Below, one piece after another: positions 57,558 to 64,000 of a stretch of 64,000 nt of DNA. A model generated the notes under the pieces. The model had not been told where the DNA came from and searched no databases. It saw nothing but the letters and a program-made list of their open reading frames with translations. The stretch spans positions 186,001 through 250,000 of the forward strand of contig NZ_MDKC01000013.1 of assembly GCF_001712755.1 (NCBI RefSeq), written 5' to 3'. A program made the position numbers and the translations under genes. Source of the DNA: Gottfriedia luciferensis. Lineage in GTDB: Bacteria; Bacillota; Bacilli; Bacillales; Bacillaceae_G. Within the stretch, counting starts at the first letter, position 1, and each line of letters begins with the position of its first letter.

Positions 57558-58829
57558 TTGATCCAAATATTTAAAAACAAAAATCTTTCATGGCTATTTT
57601 TAGCGAATTTTACTTCTCAGATTGGTTCTGTAGTAGGGATGACAGCATTTATGTTGTACTTATTAAGAAAATTTTCAAATCAGCCATACTATGCTACGAT
57701 AACCGAGCTAATGTATACTCTACCAATGATTTTTGTTTTCTTTTTAGTAGGTGTAGTAGCAGACCGTTTAAATCGAAAGAAAATAGCTGTTAATTGTGAC
57801 TTTATAAGCGCGATTTTATCAATTATTCTACTAATTACGATTATGCAGGATTGGATTTACCTATCATTCGGAATTCTCTTTTTAAGAAGTGGCGTTTCGA
57901 AATTTTTCCAACCGGCTCAGTCTGCTTTATTACAGGGAATATTAACAGAAGATCAGTATGCGATATCAGCCGGTTTAAACCAGCTAGTTAGTAGCTTATT
58001 TATGCTTTTTGGCGGAGCAATTGGAACATTCATATTTTGGACACTGGGAGTAGAAGCAGCCATCGTCATTGATATGATTTCCTTCATTGCATCGGGACTA
58101 TTTATTTTATTAGCAAAAGTTTCAAAGGACATTACGAATCCGAATGGAGAGCATAAGCTTAAAGATTTAAAATTTACATTAGTCTTAAAGGATTTTAAAG
58201 AGGGAATATACTACATAATTAATCATTCATTACTTAGATCACTTATATCTGGTTTCTTTTTATTTGGTGTAATTAATGGCGGATTCTCAGTTATGCCATC
58301 ATTTATTTTAAAATATAAACTGGCACCATCAAACTATGAAGAAATGTTAATTTATATTGGAGTAGCTTTTGGTTCGGGCGTTTTAATTGGAAGTATAGTT
58401 GGATCAATGCTCGCGAAGAAAATGCCACTACCATATATGATTATAAGTGGGCTAATTGTTTCTGGTTTATGTGTTATTGCAGGAGGTTTTTCTAATACCA
58501 CATATGCTTATATCATTTGGCAATTCATAATCGGGTTGGCTTTACCTATTATTAATATTGGACTTGGTGGATGGTTCCCTAAAATTGTTGAAAAAAAGAT
58601 GATGGGAAGAGTTCAAGGGTGGATATCTCCTATTATTTTATTCTCCCAAAGCATCACATTGGGATTAATTGCAGCTTTCTATCCTTCGATTTTAAAAATT
58701 GAATGGCTCCATGCCATAGTCGGTGCTAGCTTGTCGATTGTTGGTATTTATTATTTATTTATACTTCCTAAGTTTCTTAGAGCTGAGTCTATTAAAACCG
58801 TAAAGGTTGAGAAATCGGTAAATCAATAA
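57558..58829 (+). CDS. MFS transporter (EntS/MefA-like)
   Basis: A 423-aa, 12-helix transporter of the type that starts near NLSWLFLANFTSQIGSVVG and carries VGVVADRLNRKKIAVNCD (motif A) and RSGVSKFFQPAQSALLQ. Relatives export macrolides or siderophores; the substrate here is unknown. TTG start 57558 with AAAGGGGTGAT upstream. A TATAAT-like -10 lies near 57523. Confidence 0.88.
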   Translation: MIQIFKNKNLSWLFLANFTSQIGSVVGMTAFMLYLLRKFSNQPYYATITELMYTLPMIFVFFLVGVVADRLNRKKIAVNCDFISAILSIILLITIMQDWIYLSFGILFLRSGVSKFFQPAQSALLQGILTEDQYAISAGLNQLVSSLFMLFGGAIGTFIFWTLGVEAAIVIDMISFIASGLFILLAKVSKDITNPNGEHKLKDLKFTLVLKDFKEGIYYIINHSLLRSLISGFFLFGVINGGFSVMPSFILKYKLAPSNYEEMLIYIGVAFGSGVLIGSIVGSMLAKKMPLPYMIISGLIVSGLCVIAGGFSNTTYAYIIWQFIIGLALPIINIGLGGWFPKIVEKKMMGRVQGWISPIILFSQSITLGLIAAFYPSILKIEWLHAIVGASLSIVGIYYLFILPKFLRAESIKTVKVEKSVNQ

Positions 58830-58843
58830 ATAGAATAAAAAAT

Positions 58844-58887
58844 AGACAGATATAAAAGGCAATTTCCTCTTTTATACCTGTCTTTTT
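58844..58887 (+). terminator. Terminator after the MFS gene
   Basis: AGACAGATATAAAAGG pairs with CCTCTTTTATACCTGTCT, then T4-5. Confidence 0.85.
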
Positions 58888-58940
58888 GTATGAATTTGTA
58901 TTTATAAACTAACAATCTTTAAAAAATTTGAGCTAAATAT

Positions 58941-60356
58941 TTAAAGTGCCGATTTATTATTTGAATTATGTTTGTATAAATTCGATTTGCGACTTTTTTG
59001 GATCCAGTAGCCAATTGATACTAATATGACCCACGGCACACCAATTTTCCAAGCGGAGTTCCAATCCGGTGAAAATGCCATTGTAATTAAAATACCACTA
59101 AGTAGTAGTATTCCGATCCATTGAAGAAATGGAAAGAGCGGTGCTTTAACTGGTAAAGGCTCGTGATAATGAAGGTGAACGGTTTTTCTAAAACGAAGAT
59201 GACTAATTAAAATCATAAGCCATACTAAAATCCCACCAAAGATTGAGATACCAAATAATTTGTTAAATGTATCCGGGTAGTACATAGACAATACAGTTGC
59301 GATTAATACACCTGCACTTGAAATGAAAATTGCTGTTACTGGCGTACCATTTTTAGATAATTTACCAAATGACTTTGGTGCATAATCTCCGCGAGATAAG
59401 GAGAATAACATACGAGATGTTAAGTATAAATTAGTATTCATACTGGATAGTGCAGCGGTTAAGATAACAAAATTCATAATGCCAGCCGCATATCTCACAC
59501 CAGAACTCTCAAAGACTTTTACAAACGGTGATCCAGAAACCTCATGGGCACCTGCTTGCATCCAAGGAATAACAGCAACGATGATTCCTAATGATAGAAT
59601 ATAGAATAAAAACAAACGTAGAACCATGCTCTTCATTGCTTTAGGAATAGCTTTTTGGGGGTCTTTAGATTCCCCTGCTGTTACAGCGACAATCTCTACA
59701 CCATAAAAACTAAAGATTGCCATAAGTACTGCCATCCAAACGCCTTTAAATCCATTTGGTAGGAACCCGTGTTGATCGGTATAATGGTGGAATCCTACAG
59801 AGTGTGAATGTCCAATTCCAAATAGGAGCGAAACACCAAAAACGATGAATAGTACAATAGCAACGACTTTAATCATTGCAAACCAATACTCGATTTGACC
59901 AAAGTTGGAAACAGATCTGCTGTTCACAAGGACTAAAGCAATACCAAATCCAAGTGTCCATAACCAAACAGGAATACTCGGGAACCAATACTGCATGTAC
60001 AGTCCAACCGCAACAGCTTCTCCACCAATTGCGATTACTTGTGCCGCCCAATATGTGTAGCGAATAAGGAAACCTGCCCAAGGATTTAAATACATCTCTG
60101 CATAAGTACCGAATGAACCGGCTGTCGGGTGCACAACTGCCATTTCAGATAAACTAAACATCATTATGACTGCTATGAATGCAGCAATAATATAACTTAG
60201 AATAACCCCAGGTCCAGCGTATCCGATTGCAATGCCACTTCCCATAAATAAACCTGTACCAATTGCCCCACCAATCCCAATCATGGTCAGCTGTTTACTA
60301 GTAAGCGAACGACTTAGTCCTCCTTCTCGTTCAATTACAGTTTTGTTTTCATTCAT
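58941..60356 (-). CDS. Amino acid permease (APC family)
   Basis: A 471-aa, 12-helix permease. LTSKQLTMIGIGGAIGTGLFMGSG at the N-terminus and FSLSEMAVVHPTAGSFGTYAEMY in helix 3 are AAT-family signatures, as in YbxG/RocE-like proteins. It starts in an ATGA overlap with the yitT-like gene and is the last gene of a minus-strand operon. Substrate unknown. Confidence 0.92.
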   Translation of the reverse strand: MNENKTVIEREGGLSRSLTSKQLTMIGIGGAIGTGLFMGSGIAIGYAGPGVILSYIIAAFIAVIMMFSLSEMAVVHPTAGSFGTYAEMYLNPWAGFLIRYTYWAAQVIAIGGEAVAVGLYMQYWFPSIPVWLWTLGFGIALVLVNSRSVSNFGQIEYWFAMIKVVAIVLFIVFGVSLLFGIGHSHSVGFHHYTDQHGFLPNGFKGVWMAVLMAIFSFYGVEIVAVTAGESKDPQKAIPKAMKSMVLRLFLFYILSLGIIVAVIPWMQAGAHEVSGSPFVKVFESSGVRYAAGIMNFVILTAALSSMNTNLYLTSRMLFSLSRGDYAPKSFGKLSKNGTPVTAIFISSAGVLIATVLSMYYPDTFNKLFGISIFGGILVWLMILISHLRFRKTVHLHYHEPLPVKAPLFPFLQWIGILLLSGILITMAFSPDWNSAWKIGVPWVILVSIGYWIQKSRKSNLYKHNSNNKSAL

Positions 60357-60976
60357 ATTGTTTCGCCACCTTTCTTGAATTGTTTTCTATAAGATAACGT
60401 CCAATCAACACTTTTTCCGGCAACCAGCATACTAAAAAACGTGAGGAAAGTTCGCTGTAATCCTTCTCCAATTAAGGAATACAAAAGGACAATTCCGTTT
60501 ATAACCATCATCGTTTTTCCAATAGAAAAATTCGGGAATTTTCTATTGATTACTACACTTGCTATATCAAGTCCTCCAGTTGTACCACCTGCTAAAATCA
60601 CGATTCCAATTCCGATTCCAGACAAAATCCCACTGAGTATACATCCTATTAACGGAAGATGTGGGCCTGGTAGTGAGGAGAAGAGAGTTAAGAAGAGTGA
60701 TAAACTACACATTCCAAGTAAACTAAGCAATGCAAATGGTACACCAACTGCTCGGTATCCAATTAAAAATAGTGGTATGTTTAATAAAAAATAAAGAATC
60801 CCCAGTGGAATAGGCATAAATTTAACAAGCAACATACAGATCCCACCAAGTCCAGGAGCCACAATTCCATTTGGAACCTGGAAAAAGTAATAGGTAAGTG
60901 CGACCAAAATTGTTCCGACAATTACTATAATTGATTTTTTGAAATATAGTTTTTGGTTAGCTTTTCCTAATTGCAT
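60353..60976 (-). CDS. YitT-family membrane protein
   Basis: A 207-aa membrane protein of the YitT/DUF161 family with about five helices; GGTTGGLDIASVVINRKF is the family signature. The start ATG 60976 is favoured because GAGG lies about 9 nt upstream; ATG 61009 is an alternative giving 218 aa. Lacks the C-terminal DUF2179 domain of full-length YitT. It overlaps the upstream aminotransferase gene by 20 bp and the permease by 4 bp. Confidence 0.85.
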   Translation of the reverse strand: MQLGKANQKLYFKKSIIVIVGTILVALTYYFFQVPNGIVAPGLGGICMLLVKFMPIPLGILYFLLNIPLFLIGYRAVGVPFALLSLLGMCSLSLFLTLFSSLPGPHLPLIGCILSGILSGIGIGIVILAGGTTGGLDIASVVINRKFPNFSIGKTMMVINGIVLLYSLIGEGLQRTFLTFFSMLVAGKSVDWTLSYRKQFKKGGETI

Positions 60977-62096
60977 AAGCAATTTCCTCAATCGCGCGTA
61001 CAACTTCATCTTCTGTATTGTAGAAATGAGGAGCTACACGTAAAACGTCATTTCGGGCAGAGACAATTATTTTTTTTGTTTTTAAGTATTGCTCAACGAC
61101 GTTTGCTTGTTCCACTCGAATTGCAGTGTTACTACCTTTTATTGATAAATCTGTTGGGCTAACAACGGTCAATCCAAGAGAATGCGCTGTTTCAATTGCA
61201 ACAGTAGATAAGTAAGATAGGTAATCCTGAATAGATGGAACACCAATTTGATTTAATAAAGAAATTCCTGCTCCAGCTGCATAAGCGTTTATCATCATTG
61301 GAGTACCCGTATCAAATCTCCTTGTCCCTTCCGCATAATCAAGAAGATGCTGATCAAAAGCAAATGGATTCACTCGACTAAACCAACCAGTCGTTGGTGG
61401 TTGGAGAGACACTGCTAACTCTTTTCTTACATATAAAAAGCTAATCCCAGGAATACCTAGTAAAAACTTTTGTGCACCTGTTGCGAGTGCATCGACTCCC
61501 ATTTCCTTTACATCGATTGGAACACTTCCAGCAGATTGATAGGCATCGACAAATAGTAGTGATCCATTCGCTTTAGTAATGTTTGATATAGCTTTGATAT
61601 CCTGAATAAACCCATTATAATAAGACACATGTGGGACAGAGGTAATGAGTGTGTTTGAATCCACTGCTTTTTCATATTGTTCGATTTGAATTTGATGAAG
61701 GTTTTCATTTAAAAACGTGACGTTTGCGCCACGCGGTACTTGTGATAGCCAAACGTGACCAATGCATGGGAAATCAATATCTGTTGTAACAACTTTATTT
61801 CGACTTCCAGTAAAATCTAACGACGCTGCAAATGATGAAGCGGCATCAGATACGCTAGATAACACCGCAATCTCATCAGGAGAAGCATTTATTAAAGTAG
61901 CAAAGGCGACTTTTGCTTCATATACTTTGTCCATCCATCCTTCCCAGTCCATACCTTTTTCGGTCCAGCTTGTAAGGTAAGATTGAATACTTTCCTTCAC
62001 AGGTGATGAGATTGCACTTTGGGAACAACTTGATAAATGAATTGTTTCAGATAAGGTTGGAAAAAGAGAACGCTTCTCTAAAAATGGGCTAGTCAT
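60957..62096 (-). CDS. Class V aminotransferase-fold PLP enzyme
   Basis: A 379-aa fold-type I PLP enzyme. The catalytic Lys is in ALATGAQKFLLGIPG, the cofactor Asp in LFVDAYQSAGSVPIDV, and VSSVSDAASSF-like residues hold the phosphate. It resembles isopenicillin-N-epimerase/cysteine-desulfurase-like members; the reaction cannot be assigned. First gene of a three-gene operon with YitT and an amino-acid permease, suggesting amino-acid catabolism. A perfect cre lies 25-38 bp upstream. Confidence 0.86.
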   Translation of the reverse strand: MTSPFLEKRSLFPTLSETIHLSSCSQSAISSPVKESIQSYLTSWTEKGMDWEGWMDKVYEAKVAFATLINASPDEIAVLSSVSDAASSFAASLDFTGSRNKVVTTDIDFPCIGHVWLSQVPRGANVTFLNENLHQIQIEQYEKAVDSNTLITSVPHVSYYNGFIQDIKAISNITKANGSLLFVDAYQSAGSVPIDVKEMGVDALATGAQKFLLGIPGISFLYVRKELAVSLQPPTTGWFSRVNPFAFDQHLLDYAEGTRRFDTGTPMMINAYAAGAGISLLNQIGVPSIQDYLSYLSTVAIETAHSLGLTVVSPTDLSIKGSNTAIRVEQANVVEQYLKTKKIIVSARNDVLRVAPHFYNTEDEVVRAIEEIAYAIRKS

Positions 62097-62120
62097 ATTA
62101 AATTCATCCTTTCACTGCTT

Positions 62121-62134
62121 TGATAGCGTTTTCA
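62121..62134 (-). promoter_or_regulatory. Perfect cre site in the divergent aminotransferase/crp region
   Basis: The minus strand reads TGAAAACGCTATCA, matching TGWAANCGNTNWCA at all 14 positions. The plus strand matches at 13. It lies in the 70-bp region between the operon start (62096) and the Crp-family gene (62167). Confidence 0.7.
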
Positions 62135-62166
62135 TTATTTGATACATAATTAATTTGAGGTGACAT

Positions 62167-62802
62167 ATGAATCATCAATCCTTATGGTTTGAACAAGGCG
62201 AATGGACAGCAGAACCTTTTCTTGAAGTAGGTAAAGAACTGTCATTTTCTCGTGAAGTCGTATTATTCCAACAAGATGAAAATCATCCATTTGTTTATCT
62301 CGTCCTTGAAGGGCGAATTCGTATTTACTTGTTATCACCTAATGGAGCCGAGCGCCATTTATATATCGTAGGCTCAGGTAATATAATTGGAGAATCAAAC
62401 GTATGGGCAGATGAAGCATATGGATATAACGCTTCTACCTCGTCAATCGCACGTGTCCTTAGAATTCCAAAATCAACGTTCCGCGATATCGTAATGAGTG
62501 AGCCAGAACTCATTCTTAAAACGCTAAGTTCGCTAAGTAATAAACAATCAGCTCTACTTCTTCAAACAAGGTTAATGAGTTTTTCAGATGTAGGAGAGCG
62601 TGTCTTAACAATGTTGCGCCAATTAGCATCCTCATATGGTATTAAAACACCAAAGGGTATAACAATTACGATTCCATTCACTCACCAAGAACTTGCTTAT
62701 GTAGTTGGTTCATCACGTGTAAGCGTGTCCTATGTAATGAATGAATTATGTGAAAAAGGATTCATTGAGAAACAAAATGGGCGATACACACTGTTGTCCT
62801 AA
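62167..62802 (+). CDS. Crp/Fnr family transcriptional regulator
   Basis: A 211-aa regulator with an N-terminal cyclic-nucleotide-binding beta barrel (VYLVLEGRIRIYLLSPNGAERHLYIVGSGNIIGE) and a C-terminal winged HTH (FTHQELAYVVGSSRVSVSYVMNELCEKGFI). It lacks the cysteine cluster of Fnr, so it is not the oxygen sensor expected for the DoxX boxes. SD GAGGTGA upstream. Divergent from the aminotransferase operon, which it may control. Confidence 0.9.
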   Translation: MNHQSLWFEQGEWTAEPFLEVGKELSFSREVVLFQQDENHPFVYLVLEGRIRIYLLSPNGAERHLYIVGSGNIIGESNVWADEAYGYNASTSSIARVLRIPKSTFRDIVMSEPELILKTLSSLSNKQSALLLQTRLMSFSDVGERVLTMLRQLASSYGIKTPKGITITIPFTHQELAYVVGSSRVSVSYVMNELCEKGFIEKQNGRYTLLS

Positions 62803-62919
62803 AGAGCAACATCTCTTTCTTGTTCTAACTTAATGATAAAAAAATCGGTTCCTTTCGTCTGTCAAATACTTTACAAAATTTCTAACTTTTATAAATTTTC
62901 TGTAAATAAAGCATATAAT

Positions 62920-63145
62920 AGTTGAACATGGTAGGTAACTTGAATAAGTTAGGCATGACCCTTTGCTTATAGGTGATCACGAATAATTGGACTTAAAAGT
63001 AATAGTTAATATATTGAGTGCCATGATTGGTTTAATTGAGTAAGCAAATGAGCGGTTTCATTATTGGTTTGCGTTAACATACAAAATAAGATAGTATTAT
63101 ATTAATAGCGCATAGAAGCTGGTCTTAAGACTTGCTTCTTTTTTA
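62920..63145 (+). ncRNA. Candidate untranslated leader or small RNA ending in a terminator before fabZ
   Basis: The 382-bp gap before fabZ has no ORF. A CATATAAT -10 candidate lies at 62911-62918. TTTGCTTA (62962 area) can pair with TAAGCAAA (63043 area), and AACTT-GAAT-AAGTT forms a local hairpin. The stretch ends with AGAAGC.GGTCTT/AAGAC..GCTTCT and T6 (63115-63145). A second -10-like TATTATAT near 63095 could start a transcript just before this hairpin. No known family recognised. Confidence 0.35.
63115..63145 (+). terminator. Terminator-like hairpin upstream of fabZ
   Basis: AGAAGC-T-GGTCTT / AAGACT-T-GCTTCT followed by T6, 40 bp before the fabZ start. It either ends an upstream non-coding transcript or attenuates fabZ. 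Confidence 0.65.
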
Positions 63146-63184
63146 TTAACATATTGAATCTTTACAAATGGAGGACTACATAAA

Positions 63185-63607
63185 ATGTTAGATATTAAAG
63201 CAATTAAAGAAATTCTTCCTCATCGTTACCCATTTTTATTAGTAGATCGTATCATTGAGCATGAAGAAGGTAAACGTGCGATTGGTATTAAAAATGTTAC
63301 AGCTAACGAAGAGTTTTTTAATGGTCATTTCCCTGATTATCCTGTAATGCCGGGAGTACTAATTGTAGAAGCCCTAGCACAAGTTGGTGGAGTTGCAGCA
63401 TTAAGCTTAGAGCAAAACAAAGGAAAGCTAGCATTATTTGCTGGTATCGATAATTGCCGTTTTAAAAGACAAGTAGTACCAGGCGACCAGCTAAGACTAG
63501 AGGTTGAACTAGTGAAAATGCGTGGACCAATCGGTAAAGGTAAAGCAGTAGCAACGGTTGACGGACAAATCGCTTGTGAAGCTGAACTTACATTTGCACT
63601 TAAATAA
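63185..63607 (+). CDS. fabZ: 3-hydroxyacyl-[acyl-carrier-protein] dehydratase FabZ
   Basis: Hot-dog-fold dehydratase of fatty-acid elongation, 140 aa. The catalytic His is in [23 protein letters not shown] (with the catalytic Glu), and the N-terminus [19 protein letters not shown] is typical. SD AATGGAGGA upstream. Position after mbl fits B. subtilis fabZ (ywpB), although the flagellar genes between them there are replaced. Confidence 0.97.
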   Translation: MLDIKAIKEILPHRYPFLLVDRIIEHEEGKRAIGIKNVTANEEFFNGHFPDYPVMPGVLIVEALAQVGGVAALSLEQNKGKLALFAGIDNCRFKRQVVPGDQLRLEVELVKMRGPIGKGKAVATVDGQIACEAELTFALK

Positions 63608-63621
63608 ATCGAATTAAATTA

Positions 63622-63655
63622 GAAAAAATCCTATTTTGAAAAAATAGGATTTTTT
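63622..63655. terminator. Bidirectional terminator after fabZ
   Basis: AAAAAATCCTATTTT pairs with AAAATAGGATTTTTTT. It serves fabZ and the convergent grpB-like gene. Confidence 0.85.
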
Positions 63656-63697
63656 TATTATTAAATATTGTTAAGCAACCAGTGAGATTGATGAACT

Positions 63698-63727
63698 GTA
63701 AATAAAGAAGCCGAATCTGCAATTAAA
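63698..63727. repeat. Two further GCAAWTAAA-type units
   Basis: GTAAATAAA at 63698 and GCAATTAAA at 63719, 21 bp apart. They match unit and spacing of the array at 26561-26854 and suggest a dispersed repeat family. Confidence 0.4.
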
Positions 63728-63758
63728 AGGTTTTTGCCCGTATAATTATGTTGATCAA

Positions 63759-64000
63759 TTAGTTATCATGATTAAATGTGTAGTGAGCTTTATTCGTTTT
63801 TCTCCACTCTATAGCTTTTCGCTCTATTTCCTTCACAAAAGCATCTTTTCCATCCATGTATCCATAAATATCATTTGGAAATTTTTCAGCAAGCTGCGCT
63901 TTTAATTCGCCATATGCTTTCATCTCATCTTCATGTGCTCTTAAATAGGCAGGAACAGCAATATGACGCTCAATTTCTTTTGCATTATCAAACTGATACA
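63759..64000 (-). CDS. GrpB/UPF0157 family protein, 3' part (cut by window edge)
   Basis: The last 80 codons of a minus-strand gene whose 5' end lies beyond the window. The sequence IERHIAVPAYLRAHEDEMKA then YGELKAQLAEKFPNDIYGYM and GKDAFVKEIERKAIEW matches the C-terminal half of GrpB-type nucleotidyltransferase-fold proteins. Function unknown. Convergent with fabZ. Confidence 0.8.
   Translation of the reverse strand, partial: YQFDNAKEIERHIAVPAYLRAHEDEMKAYGELKAQLAEKFPNDIYGYMDGKDAFVKEIERKAIEWRKTNKAHYTFNHDN

Overview
The window comes from the chromosome of a low-GC, endospore-forming Bacillaceae bacterium. It is about 64 kb, densely coded and mostly on the plus strand. The gene order matches the Bacillus subtilis prfA-to-fabZ stretch: prfA-prmC, spoIIR, ywlB-ywlC-mntP-ywlE-rpiB-ywlG, glyA, upp, atp operon, ywzB-ywmB-murA-spoIID-spoIIQ-spoIIID-mbl, fabZ. 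It also carries a Bacillus cereus-type complex I operon (nuoA-N without nuoEFG), which B. subtilis lacks. I cannot name the species from sequence alone. No rRNA, tRNA, CRISPR array, intact prophage or intact insertion sequence was seen.

Layout. 1-8.8 kb: prfA (5' end missing), prmC, a tandem pair of ATP-grasp ligases, spoIIR, and the ywl genes ending in ywlG. 9-11.9 kb: glyA (PurR-like boxes), a DoxX gene behind two perfect Fnr-type boxes, and upp. 12-15.8 kb: deoxynucleoside catabolism (deoR, deoC, cdd, nupC) with a DeoR-like operator and a cre site. 15.9-18.9 kb: an AmiS/UreI-type channel and a secreted subtilase. 19.1-26.5 kb: the complete ATP synthase operon atpZ-I-B-E-F-H-A-G-D-C. 26.5-31.4 kb: an accessory stretch with a phased 20-21 bp repeat array, a frameshifted NERD-domain gene, and a TetR regulator divergent from an EmrA/EmrB-like exporter. 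31.7-42.2 kb: the 11-gene complex I operon. 42.4-51.1 kb: ywzB, ywmB, murA, spoIID, an oppA-type gene on the minus strand under a predicted tryptophan T-box, spoIIQ, spoIIID and mbl. 51.7-58.8 kb: a UDP-glucose dehydrogenase, a gerA-type germinant receptor operon (A-C-B order), a small membrane protein and an MFS transporter. 58.9-62.8 kb: a minus-strand class V aminotransferase/YitT/amino-acid permease operon divergent from a Crp-family regulator, with a perfect cre between them. The window ends with fabZ and the 3' part of a GrpB-family gene on the minus strand.

The genes combine a respiratory core (complex I and ATP synthase), salvage of nucleobases and deoxynucleosides, translation termination and tRNA modification, envelope synthesis, and sporulation/germination functions. 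The most informative non-coding signals are the Trp T-box leader, the double Fnr-type boxes at the DoxX gene, tandem 11-bp repeats with a cre before the atp operon, DnaA-box clusters at ywlB/ywlC, before nuoA and before spoIIQ, sigma-F promoters of spoIIR and spoIIQ, and the phased repeat array near 26.6-26.9 kb with a second small copy near 63.7 kb. The strongest candidates for something undescribed are the phased repeat array and the ATP-grasp pair.
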